64,000 nt of DNA from Pyropia yezoensis (taxonomy: Eukaryota; Rhodophyta; Bangiophyceae; Bangiales; Bangiaceae): positions 8,696,545 to 8,760,544 of the forward strand of contig CM020620.1 in NCBI GenBank assembly GCA_009829735.1. The letters run 5' to 3'. The notes under the pieces were generated by a model. It was not told the DNA's origin and made no database searches. It worked only from the letters and a program-made list of their open reading frames with translations. Made by a program: the position numbers and the translations under genes. How positions within the stretch are numbered: the stretch's first letter is position 1; each line of letters begins with the position of its first letter. Below, piece by piece: positions 20,817-31,369 of this stretch.

Positions 20817-22752
20817 GCCGACTTGGCGTCTGAATCCGAGGGCCAAGGGGAAGACGACGAGTCCGAGGACGACCTGTCCGCCCCCTCCGCCGAGTGTGTG
20901 GCGACCGCCACTACCGGTCGAGGTCCACCCTCGCGGCGCGAACGTACTTCATTCGTAGCCGACTTCTTACTCGCATTCTTAACAAGTTGTTGAATGCGTT
21001 TACTCAGCATAGGGCAATCATATGCCCAGTGTCCGTCGGAGTTGCAGTTCCAACACCGATTGTCAGTTCCCGGAGGGGTCTTCCCGACTGGGGAAGCCGA
21101 CGAGGTACCCTGGGAAGTTCCCACGGCAGCTACTACCCTCTCCTTGCGGATTCGGCGTGCCTCTCGCAACTCTCTGGCCTGGCGCGCCTCCTCTCGTTCC
21201 TTGGCCAACTCGGCCGGACGCTCCTGGCGTTGTTCCTCCCGCAACTTGCGGTAGGCCTCACCTCTGCGGTAGGCGAACCTAGCCAACTCGGCCAGGGTCG
21301 CCCGGGCAGTGTTATGCTCCCGGGTCTCCATCCGGACTGACCAATGGAGTCCCTCCACAAACAGACTCTTCTTCACCACAGCTTGTGGATGAAGAAACCC
21401 ACAAAGATTGTTGAGCTTACGAACTCGCTCCGCAAAGGACAGCTCGTCCTCAGCCTCTTCCTGGTGAGCTTGGGTAAGCTCCTCAACTTGAGAAGCCAAG
21501 GCTGCTTCATCCACCATGGCTCTCAACAACCAGTTGACGAGCTCCAAATAGGACGTCACCTCACCAGCGCCTCCACTTGAGGAACTGGGCATGACGGACA
21601 TAAGTTCTGTCCGCAGGTCACCCTTCGTGAACTTCTGTAGCATTAGAAAGCCATGCCTTCACTTATGGCATTGTCGTCACAGGCTTTTGTGAAACGACGT
21701 AGAAACTCAAAGACACGGACGGGGGGAGTTCCATCCCACTCCGCTTTGTGCCCAAAAGAGTGAGGTGCATTCTTCTTGGCACGGCCCATGGCTCGGGCCT
21801 GGACAGGACCATACGCCACCGACCTGTTGTGGAGGGCGTAGGCCTCACAGTCAAAGATCCTCTGGTAGACCGGGTTGGCTACCTGGATCTTGGGCGGCAC
21901 CTCAAGTTGAGGGAAAAGCCGCTGAGGCACTGCGGTAAGTTGACCCACAGTGCCTGTCGTCTGCCGCGGCGAGCTTGGTGTAGCCGCCGGCGTTTCCGAG
22001 GGGAACTCCCCCGTGAGGGGCGTACGCCCCACCGAGAATGGTGTGGCTCCCTCTTTGGGAGTCACAGGGGTCGCCCCCTGCTCGGGGCGACCCGAGACAG
22101 GCGTGAGGAGGGATTCCCCCTGCGCCTGCGGGCTCGAAAGTCCGAATCCGGTCTGGACATTAAGGCCATCTGGCAAACTCGCCACAATCTGATTCAGAAT
22201 AGTATTCGTCATCGTGACCACCAGGTCCGGCAAAGTCTGCCGCAACACATTGGTCGCCTCCCGACGGACAATTTCCGCGAGGAGTGGATTGTCGACTTCA
22301 GTTGAGTCTCGGTCCGCCTCCGGGAGTTCACCTGAGGGGTAACCACGATCCTCAGGGGTCTCAACCGGGGGCATGGACGCGAGCCCATCGCCGACCAACG
22401 GAGGTCCGCCGTCCTCCGAAAGCCTATTTGGCGACGGCTCCAAGCCAAAGTTGGTTCCAACCCGAGTGGAACCCGCGGGGACAGTCCTCTCACCTTGGGA
22501 CGTTCCCGTAGAGTGTACCACACGGTGGCCAGACTTCGGCCCACCCACATCAGAAGTGTCACCCGAATGAACTCCCGACCGAGTCGGGGTGGCCTGTTGC
22601 CCGCCCGTACTTTCAGTCCTGCTGGCTTGAGGGACCCCTAGTCCCTCGGCGACCCCAGGTACATCTACCTGTGTCTCACCAGTATTCGAATGCAATGAAG
22701 TACGTGCGTCACCCGTGTACTCCCCGGATGACGGGGGGTCCGAACCGGCCAT
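20804..22752 (-). pseudogene. gag: gag of the chromovirus (one frame break)
   Basis: Gag is read in two consecutive frames. The first (22752-21643, 369 aa) holds a Pro/Ser/Thr-rich N-terminus and the start of the capsid region (WDGTPPVRVFEFLRRFTKAC). The second (21643-20804) continues the capsid (QKFTKGDLRTELMSVMPS), a Lys/Glu/Arg-rich helix and one CX2CX4HX4C zinc knuckle (CWNCNSDGHWAYDC). The two frames meet at a TAATG overlap, consistent with one lost base in this copy; reinitiation at the overlapping ATG is the alternative. The first ATG in frame is 22752; a GTG at 22776 is also in frame. Confidence 0.85.
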
Positions 22753-22851
22753 GTTGGCTAACGATCCGTATGACACGGTCCAAGTCCACCGTTCCTCTGA
22801 GAAAGAGGGCCCCCGACACCCGGGTGCACCCGGAGGTAAAGTTTACCTCTG

Positions 22852-22869
22852 TCCCCTGCTGCTCCACCA
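22852..22869 (-). other. primer binding site (PBS)
   Basis: Two bases inside the 5' LTR the minus strand reads TGGTGGAGCAGCAGGGGA, starting with the TGG that pairs with a tRNA CCA end. I could not assign the tRNA. Confidence 0.75.
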
Positions 22870-22871
22870 AA

Positions 22872-23340
22872 TGTGGCAAAAACCACTCGCACACGCGACA
22901 CCCAAGTTGGGGCGGTGCGCAAGAGCTGCCTCCCGTGTCGGGGGAACCGGAAGAAGTGCAAGTCGCACACACTCTATCCCTGTTGTGGGGCAATCCCCTC
23001 ACTGACAAACAAGAAGATGGTGTGTGGGCCAACAGTTCCTTGGTCGGAACGGGGAGGCAAGGCCAAGCCCCGCTGTCCCTCCTCTTATCCCCCCAGGGTC
23101 CCCTCAGAATCCCGCCACTCAGAATCTCCCACCCCAGCACCTGCCCACCGGGCCACACGAAAATTCAAGACGATAAAAGCAGAACACCCTCAAATCCTAG
23201 TTGGATTTACTACTAAGCTAACTATCCCAAACTTAGGGAATATGGACCCAAATGCAGGGGGAGGAACGGGTCAGGCTAGTGGCCTGCCGCCCCTTGCATG
23301 GCACGTGTTGCCCCCCTACCTGGGCGTCAATACTGCCACA
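22872..23340 (-). repeat. 5' LTR
   Basis: This is the 469-bp partner of 13964-14432, with the same TG...CA ends. It is followed by the ACAAT duplication at 23341-23345. Confidence 0.95.
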
Positions 23341-23345
23341 ACAAT
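23341..23345. repeat. target site duplication, right (ACAAT)
   Basis: It matches 13959-13963. Confidence 0.9.
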
Positions 23346-24284
23346 ATGACGCAATTAGTTAAGGGCCTGCGCTGACACGCCGATACTCGCGAGCCGACAG
23401 CGGCAAGCGAGCGGCGGTTACGCCACTTGCCAACGCACGGCATGTGCGCCGGCCCGCAGAAGCCCAGCGGGTTGCCTGACCACGCACGGCGGGATGCCTG
23501 CCAAAGCACGGTGGTCGGCTTGCTGACGTACGGCATGTCTGCACGCTTGCATGCCAACTTTCGGGGCGACCGGCTGCATTCCGACACGTGGCACGTGTCC
23601 CGTTCGCCCTTGCCTTTGCCGCCAACTTTGGCTGCCCCGCAAGCTGCAACGGGCCGTCCGTTCTGATTTACGCTCACGGGATTGACACCATGCCTACTTT
23701 CCCTCCCCCTGCGCCTTCCCCTGCTTGTGCACGTACTCCTGCGTTCCCACTCCCCCCTCCCGTCGTTTCCCCGCGTCCTGTCCTTTTCCCGCCTTTCGCC
23801 CTTCACCTGCCTGCCGACTGCGGCCTCTCCCTCCGAGCGCCTCCTGCTGCCGCAGCAACCATGCCCACGCCACCGGAGGGCGGGGCGTTGCCACCTGGGG
23901 TGACTTGCGCATCTCCTTTACCGCACGAGCACCCGAGGGTCACGCGGGGCGTGCAAGAGCGGCACCACACGGCCGTTCCCAAACATCCCCTCGCACGGCG
24001 CTTCCCGCTGACACTTCAAGCTTATTCTGCAGGCCCAGATGAACGTGAACTGCGCCCAAGGCCACTCTGTCAGTCACATTCGTCAATTACCAGGGGGCAA
24101 AAGGGCGGGCCCCAATAAGTGGGTATTTCTTGGCCAGCAAGATTGACGCAAGGGCCCGACCCATATTTGCGGAGGTGCCGAAGCTCGACGTGGGTACAAC
24201 TGTGGATATCTCCACGTGGGTCGCCGACCCACATTTCACCCACGTTTAGTATCAACGTCGCAGTTGCCAATGCTCTGTAATCTC
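23346..24284. other. gene-free stretch with short degenerate repeats
   Basis: At 23427-23560 a roughly 35-60 bp unit recurs loosely, around cacttgcc/cttgcctg followed by acgcacggc or acgtacggcatgt. A + strand ORF at 23588-24118 (Pro/Ala/Leu-rich) has no recognisable domain. At 24187-24245 cacgtgggt and acccac alternate on both strands, giving a weak inverted repeat. No gene is supported. Confidence 0.4.
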
Positions 24285-24420
24285 AGGGAGGGAAAGAGGT
24301 GTACGACACAGAGACAAGTGGATGAGGAATAACACGAAGAGCACGACAAGAAAGAGCTCGACGAGCTGCATCGACTGCTGGCCTCAAACGACGAACTTCA
24401 AGTGCCTCAAATAATGAGAA
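24285..24420 (+). repeat. diverged repeat unit, copy A
   Basis: It aligns by eye with 25172-25305. Shared landmarks are the agag-rich start, gtacgacac, gacaag/gaccag, the cgacgagc...catcga stretch and a final ctcaaac-ac-a-cttc-agtg-ctcaaataat. A partial local duplication is likely. Confidence 0.6.
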
Positions 24421-24887
24421 GTCAAAGAAAATCACAGCATATCAAGTGCGTGAACAACTGAAAGCTATCCCACAGTAAGTATGCACTCAAGATGCACACA
24501 CTTAGCCCTTGTTTCGTTAGAACACTTTTTAAGAGATGAGTCAACCAATGGGCTCTTCTCTGTGCGACGCGTACGGATATGCGCCCAGACTGTGCATAAT
24601 CAAAGCCTTAAAAACTGAGCTTTCCATATCCTGAAGTGGTCGCCAATTTTCGGGGGTCGTCATTCGGGCACTCAATGGAAGAGCCGATAGAACCACACCG
24701 AAATCTATCCTTCCTGCAGGAACAATCAGATGGAAAACCCATGACCATTCAAAATCAAACCTCTTCGGGAGACCCTAGGAAGCCCCGTGAACTTGATGAC
24801 GAAGAGAGCACTAAATGGCTCAAGGCCCACCACCAAAAACGTTTGGTTTGTTTCTGAATTTTTTTTGAGTTCCTGTGCTCGGGTACA

Positions 24888-25305
24888 CATGTGGCGGTTT
24901 ACGATACATGGAACACTCATTCAACATGAGGTCGGTCGATCGCAGCTAGAGGCGTCTGAAAATTGTGTTTTCTAAAGTACTCGACGAACGAGGTGGCTGT
25001 CCACAGCTGTGTTCCGCGCGCCCTCGTTGGACTGTTTGCCGTCGTCAGCACTACCCCATTGACTTGGGGGCGCCACTTGAGCAGATGCGAATCGAGCCAG
25101 GAACAAGAAGGTGGCGCGCTATTGCACTTGACGCCCTCCGACCGTCCGTTGGAAGATACGGGGCAGTCTCAGAGAGAGAGAGAGAAGGCGTACGACACAT
25201 GGACCAGGGCAGAAGAGAGAAAGCCAAGAGCGCGGAAAGGGAAAGCTGGACGAGCCTCATCGAGTACTGCGCTCAAACAACAAGCTTCCAGTGTCTCAAA
25301 TAATT
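24888..25305 (+). repeat. diverged dispersed repeat, copy 2
   Basis: The first 285 bp match 13518-13802 and the last 134 bp match 24285-24420. The three blocks therefore belong to one old family, of which this is the longest copy in the window. No terminal structure or coding sequence is visible. Confidence 0.6.
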
Positions 25306-28300
25306 AGACGCTTAACTGCGGCGTTCTGGCCCTTTGGTACCGTTGGGACGCGGGAGACTGCCTTCGGACCTGGCTGGCAGCGCTACGTGGACCAACGCGC
25401 TGGCTCGGGATCCCTGTACAGGAGGCCTAGGGCAGTGGCGACACGCCCGGTGCCCTGATTGGTCGCCTGGAGAGGAGGACTGGCCCGGCTGGGGGCATAC
25501 TGACCTTTGGGTCACATGCTAGAAATGTTCCATTTGTCTTTCTTGCGTATTTTTGTGTTTTACGCCTTTTTCCCATTGAGTCTCTCTTGGGGGATTGACA
25601 TTTGTTCGCGGGGGGACTTCGCTTGCTTTTCATGTGTTGGCCCGGTGAGCGGCCGGTGCCTTACTGGCACTTGCCCCGCTGGGGTCGCCCTCTGGAAGCC
25701 CCGCTCTGCGCCCCTGGTAGGGCCAGGAGGGGGGGTTTATGAGGGGTGCTCCGGGGTTCTACCCGGGGCCATCTCGTAAAATCAATTGTGCTTTGTGTTT
25801 CTTCTCCCTCTGGCTCTTTTCCTGCGCACCTTTTCCTCGTACCGTGGAGAGCAAGTGGACCAGCAAGGGCTCGGATCTGTTCCGTCCTGGGCTCCGGACT
25901 GTGGTCTCTGTGTGTATGCTCGTGGTTGATGGTTTCGGGAACCTGGGTCCCATGACCCTGCACCAACATTAACCGCCGCGTATCGCTTGCTTTTCTAGCG
26001 CAGATGACTCGAAGATCTGCCGTCCGCAGTCCGCGGACGTATGTTGTCCGTCTTCCGTCTGCGGGCGAACTGTGTCCGCCGAAAAGCGTCGTCTGCGGAC
26101 AAGCATTGTCCAGATAGTGCCCAAGGGCCAGCATTGTCCGCGGACAACTCTTGTGTTCCCGTTGTCCGCGGACGAGCATTGTCCGCGCGCATAACCACGA
26201 ATAATCCGAGACAATGTGTCTCGGCAAGCCGTTCGTCGCCCCGTGGCCTCCTTATCCTCACTTCCCGGCAGCCTCACAGGCCTCTCGTTGACGTCTGCGG
26301 CGTGCGCTATCCCATCGTCGACAAGCGCTCTGTAGGATCAGGTGCCCACGTGGTGGCCGCGGCTAAGGGGGAGGGCCCCTCCATGCGAGGTTCTGACGGA
26401 GACCGCGCGGTGGAGTCAGTTGGGCACCCGCGTGCCGGGTCGACAGCCAACGCGCTCCGAATCGCAGGCAGAGCTCGGCGACAAGCCTGGCAGGGCCAAC
26501 CCATTGCGCGGCGGGCGGGGACGCGGCATCGAGGGAGGATTGCTGTGATTCTCGATGTATTGGGTGACACCCTCGCGTCGGGGCCAGGGGCAAGATTGGC
26601 TGACCGATGTCCAAGGAGGTTTGGCTGAGCACTCCAGCCGATTTAGGTCAAGATCGCGAAGCCCGGGCCCTGCCAATGGTCACTTTTCGTTTTCAGTCAT
26701 TGTCTTTTTTTTTTTTGATGTGCACGCGGCGCCCTCACGCCGCGCTCGTTGGGCTTCTGCTAGGGGGGTGTCCCGCCGCCTGTGCCCAGTCGGGGGGCCG
26801 AGTCGCTTGCAAAAGAGCCGACGGCGGTACCGCGCCGACGGTCTCGAGGGGTGGGCAGTGTGCAACGCGCAAGTTTTGAGTCTGGTCTCGGACCGGCGGT
26901 CCGCACGCCCATTTTCATGGCTCAGCCGGACGTTGGCTAGGGTCTACATCACATACCTTACTTGTTTTACCATATCGAAGACATTCGAGAACTGATTCGT
27001 GTGACGACATGCGCTGTCCGGACCTGCGCGACCGAGATGCACGTCCATCGGGCGTGCTCATCCTTGGGATTATACCGTTCGTCCGCATATCTTCTCCGTC
27101 ATGAGCTCTTCGTGTGTCCCACGCGGACGCCACATTTGTCCTCCCTGACTTGGCGCTCTCTTGGCCTTTGGTACCGTGGTGGCACGGCCCCTGTTGCGGT
27201 TGCTTGGGTGTAGACATTCGTGGTGCTTCCATGTGTTTTGTTACGCGCGTCTTCAGCGTGGTCGCGAGCGTAGCCCTCATTTGATCAGGGATACCGTGGT
27301 TGGACGATCCATTCATTTTTGACTCTCCAACAGGGGTCGTGTTGACCGTGGGCTCTCACTCCCACGAGCGGCTGAAGCCTGGCGAATCAGCCCGGACGGT
27401 GAAGCCGGGTGCGCGAGGTGGGCCGGTGGCGACACAGGTAGTTCCCTTCGAGGTTCGGCCGGTTTTCTATTGATGCTCTGTTAAGGACCGCGCCACATGT
27501 CGGGCTTATCCCTCCATTGGTGTGACACCGGTGGGCCCAGCGTGCTTGTACACGAGGCTAACCGTCTAGCGAGCCGTTCGGGTTTAGTTTGGAACCCTTG
27601 GACACTGAAGGGGCGCTGGCCAGGTAGGTGCCCGGGCCTTGGATGACTCCGCCCTTGTTCCGGTTGCGTGTACCGCGCTGAGAGTCGACTGTGCCGCACG
27701 GCGCGGGCGCCTTCGGGCGAGGATTCTCATCGTTCTCTTCGCTGTCGTCTCATCTTGTTGCGGGTTGCTCTTCGCCTCGGCCTGGTAACCGCAGTGTGGG
27801 GGGCGATACTGATCCTTGGGTGCCTAAGAAAGAATGTTAGTTCGCTACGCCACCCGGACTCAGCACGGGGCCCTTAAGTGACGATCGCTCCTCCCCCGCT
27901 CGATATATGTTTCTCACATTTTGGGGGCCTCAGCGGGTTGTCTGCGGTGCGCAAAGATACCGGTTGTGTGCGTCCCGTGACTCTCCTCCTCGATGGAGCG
28001 TGCTGGGTGACGGCGGGACTGAACGGCTGTGCGTCCTGTAGTACGTGCTTTGCTCTTTCCCTTCGTGTCTTTTCGTCCGTTCATTGTTTTTCGCCCAGTT
28101 CCTCGTGCTGTCCCCCCTCTCTGCTGAAAACTGCTGTCCTCCCTCTGCTCACACCTGCGTGACTTGAACGCAAGCCCTGACCTGACCTGCCAACTTGGAA
28201 GTGCGCCCTGCGCTGACCTGCACCATCAAACTCGAATGACCTGCTGCTGTCGAAGGCGGGGGCCGGCCGGCAGCCGAGAAGAACGAATTAATTTTGACAG

Positions 28301-28388
28301 CAGACATGCCGATGCCATGTAAGACGGCGTAGTCCCCCCTGTTGTTGGTGCAGCGACTATCACCCCTGCAACTCAATTCGTAGCGACC
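25306..28388. other. lower-GC repeat-like DNA without a recognisable gene
   Basis: Open frames are short and lack domains. ggcctttggtaccgt occurs at about 27162 and a related ggccctttggtaccgt at 25328, hinting at further diverged repeats. The palindrome cluster at 26022-26200 is the only ordered structure I see. Confidence 0.4.
26022..26200. repeat. cluster of TTGTCCGCGGAC palindromic units
   Basis: At least eight variants of the half-site ttgtccg/cggacaa lie within 180 bp. Several form the full palindrome gtccgcggac, for example near 26030, 26136 and 26164. Spacing is irregular. Clustered palindromes like this are typical of transposase- or regulator-binding arrays near element ends, but no TIR pair was found around it. 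Confidence 0.6.
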
Positions 28389-30240
28389 ATGGACATCAAG
28401 TTGCAAAGCGGGGAGCAGCAAGGTGCCTCTACGTCTGTCCGTATGTTGGAGTCTGAGATCCTCACCCGTGTGGACGTGGCTGCCGAAGACATGAAGGCCA
28501 GCAAAGAAGGCCTGCTGCGCCCCGCCACCATGTTTGGAGCGTCATTGCTGGAGTTTTTCAGCGTGCAAAGTGACCTGCGTGACCTGAGAGCCGTCGTGGG
28601 GGCGCCACTGCTGGGGTACTAGCCGCGCCGCATAATTTTGACCTTAGCTACGAGCCTGTGTGCTGAATCAGAGGACCGCAGTGCGGCGGTTGACCTCGTG
28701 TAGGCCAAGGAAGCAGACGGCCGCCATCGTGTGCTAGCTGGCGCAAACGCCGCGCCAGTCCTTGCCGCCGCGGGCGGGTCTTGTGCGTCACACGGGCGGG
28801 AGACCGATCGTTTTGCACATAACGTGGCCATGCGCCTCAGCATGAGCAGGGCGCCCGCGACTTTGGGCTGTCGTCGGCTCAGGTGCTGAAACTCCTGCAC
28901 AACCTGCTGCGTGGGGACGCCCAATGAATCTACTGGGACCGCTTCGCGCACGTGGGCACGATTGACCAGGCGATCGAACAGATCAGCCTCGAGTACAGCT
29001 CCGTTGCGCCGCACAACCGCGTCAAGGCCTACCTGAGAGGCTTGGGCATGTCGTCATTCGTGGAACAAGGGCACGATACAACTTCTTCACTTGAGCGCAC
29101 GTAGCAGGAGACTCCGCGCCTGTCTCTGCACATGCCACATTCGCACCATGGGGACGCAAAAAAGGTGGGCTTTCTCTGCAACGTTGTTGTGGTCAATATG
29201 TGAGCGGCAGAGCCGCGCAATCGCATTTCTACCCACCGTCTCACATTCCAGCAGCTGTACGGGGAGTTTGAGGCCGCCTCCCATCTTAAACGGCAAGCTC
29301 GTCTGACCGTCCTATGGGGCATCAACATGAGCGCACAAAAGACGTTACTTTGTTCCGCACCGGTACCTTCACAAAATGCAATAAACTGCATGTGACTTCG
29401 TAAAATGAAAAACAATATGAGGCAATTTATGGTTTATTTGAGGCTGGATCATAGAATGTACAATGTCTTCCATCCATGATTGTCGACGGGCACTCGGCGT
29501 CTACTTGTGGGCATCCAGTCAAAGTGGCTGCTTGTAGGACGGCCCAAACCTTGATGGAGACCGAGTTACCGTTATCAATTCATGCAATCATCGGGTGTAT
29601 TTAGTTGTTCGGAAGGGCGACAAGAGGCGCCCTCCAACCAAGAAGAGAAGCGCACACCAGCTGCGTGTCGGGCCGATAGTCTAGCGGCTGCGCGACCAGT
29701 GCGCGGTACTCATCCTCGCCCTCAATGCTGGTTTGACAATGGGCCTCAGGGATGGATGAGGACGGGGGCCACCTGCCAAAAAGGAAGAGAAAATGGATCT
29801 GGAGCGTCTGCGATCATGTTCAGAGCGTCAATGGACACGGGATGGTATATTGGCAGCAGAAAGTCCACATGCCGCCAGGGGTGTTGCCATCATGCCCCTA
29901 GGACCTCGAACACATGCAGTTGTGGACCAACTGAGCCGGGGTGCTGGCTCTCAACACCGGTCCGGGACCGTCAGCGGGCCGCAGCCTCTTGCGTTGAGTC
30001 GGTGCAAGAAGGACCTTCAGTAGTCCTGTGGGACATATGCACCACTTGGGCGCTGGTGGCGGATGCTGAGGGGAACCTCTCCACGGCGCTCACTTCCAGG
30101 AAGGATGTCCTCAGCGTCCTCCCAGAGCGAGCTCCAGATGGGGCTGGGCTGGTCGTTCTGGCGTCCGCCGGAAGGTCCGTGCTGCCGCCAAACGCCAGCC
30201 ATGGGTTATTGGAGCGCATGATGTGACATTTTCTTATTGC
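28389..30240 (+). pseudogene. degenerate retrotransposon gag and protease-like debris
   Basis: A short ORF (28389-28622) is followed by gag-like segments in shifting frames: VLKLLHNLLRGDAQ, then YWDRFAHVGTIDQAIEQI, EYSSVAPHNRVKAYLRGLGM and RAIAFLPTVSH, to about 29300. Near 29930-29970 the translation LALNTGPGPSA resembles a retropepsin active site with Asp changed to Asn. Stops and frame changes interrupt all of it. The assignment to a retroelement Gag is by general resemblance, not by a firm family match. Confidence 0.45.
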
Positions 30241-31340
30241 TTTGAGACGCGACGATGTCGACCTGTGTGCGGGATTCCCTAATACCCGGCCACCTTCGTG
30301 TCACTAGACCAGACGACTTTCGTTTTGTGTTTAAGAACAGTTTCAATCGATGGTGCATCGTGACATCGCGGTTCAGGCAGAGGAAGTGGGCCGCGGCAGC
30401 CGCGGCGGAGGAGACGGCGCGCGAGGGCACTTTCGGAATCAACCTAGAGCGAACTTGAACAGCGAACGAACAGCAACAGGCGCAGAATATTCAGTCGACT
30501 TCGAGCCTGTCGCAGAGAGTGGAGGTCTGCTGGGACCCAAGGTTTTCATGGTGCTAGAGTGCAACTTGGAATGAGACGCGCTCGACCTTTAAGCAGCCCT
30601 CCTCCTGGTGCAAGAGGTGGTGCGTCAGCGGACCCAGATGAAGGATGGGGCTGGGACGGGTCAGTGAGTGCGAGGCGCGCGGAGAGGGGTCTTCCGCTCA
30701 ATAGAAACTGGGACGGGATTTTATTGCGACGGCCTGTGCCCCGTTCAATGTGGTGTGCCAGATACGGGGGGGTGGGGGGACGTGGAGTGGCGCGATGATC
30801 TTGTTTGCTCTCGCCGCGGAGACGAGGAGGGGCGACCTTGGTCACTCACAAACCATTCACCACCTTGGCAGGGCGATGCTCGCGAAGTTCCTGATCTTTA
30901 AAAGTTCATTCCCCGCAGTTGCGGGCGTATGTATTACCGGAGTGGCGGATTCGTGATAAGACCCTGCGCGACGAAATCGCTCGTCGCAGAATTTGGTCTC
31001 AATGAAATTTCAGCTGACATCCGCTCGATGGGCCAATAGGAAGACGACAAGGACTTTGAAACCCTTATGTCCATTGTGCACGGGGTCCCAACAGAGCGTG
31101 GGAAGACAGCGACACACGTCACACGCGCGAGAGCTGCCCGATACGCGGAACAATCGCCACCGATGATCCTGGACAATGACCGTCCCCTGCGTGAGTACCA
31201 CTTTACTCCATGAATCTGCCTTTGTCACCTCCCAGGGGTCCTAAAGGCACATCTGGAGCCACGACAGGAGAAGACTGCAAAAGTCACAATCGGTACGCTA
31301 GGGGGCGGAGGGCGTTCTCTAACAGGTGCCTGCAGAAGTT

Positions 31341-31369
31341 TTGAGTGGCACGCGAAGTGTGCCACTCAA
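31341..31369. repeat. 11-bp inverted repeat with 7-nt loop
   Basis: The arms ttgagtggcac and gtgccactcaa are perfectly complementary around gcgaagt. It is isolated in repeat-like DNA with no T tract or gene next to it. Confidence 0.6.

Larger units (their letters stand above)
19971..20846 (-). pseudogene. retropepsin-like protease region of the chromovirus
   Basis: A 291-codon frame sits between gag and RT. It contains an aspartic protease core: RIVLDPGSGASLIRKS at the active-site turn, then PIVGAVTLPTRL and VPLLLGTPYVV (flap and ALLG-like strand). The usual D-T/S-G triad reads D-P-G here, which may reduce activity. It overlaps the end of gag by 43 nt in the -1 frame and is entered at the slippery site at 20810-20816. 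It ends at TAA 19971, one base out of frame with RT. Confidence 0.8.
13964..23340 (-). mobile_element. Ty3/gypsy chromovirus LTR retrotransposon, full length
   Basis: This 9377-bp element is bounded by two 469-bp LTRs and a 5-bp duplication ACAAT. Read on the minus strand the order is 5' LTR, PBS, gag with CCHC knuckle, protease, reverse transcriptase, RNase H, integrase, chromodomain, PPT, 3' LTR. The domain order and the chromodomain place it in the chromoviruses. The LTRs differ at 6 of 469 positions by eye, about 1.3 percent, so insertion is fairly recent. Coding capacity is nevertheless damaged: one frame change in gag, another at protease/RT, and several stops in pol. A long intact ORF on the opposite strand occupies 14768-16711. 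The copy cannot be autonomous unless its proteins are supplied elsewhere. Confidence 0.95.

Noticed and set aside
25320-27200. Pair of LTRs suggested by ggcc-tttggtaccgt at 25328 and 27162
   Set aside because: Similarity does not extend beyond about 25 bp and there are no TG/CA ends or duplication.
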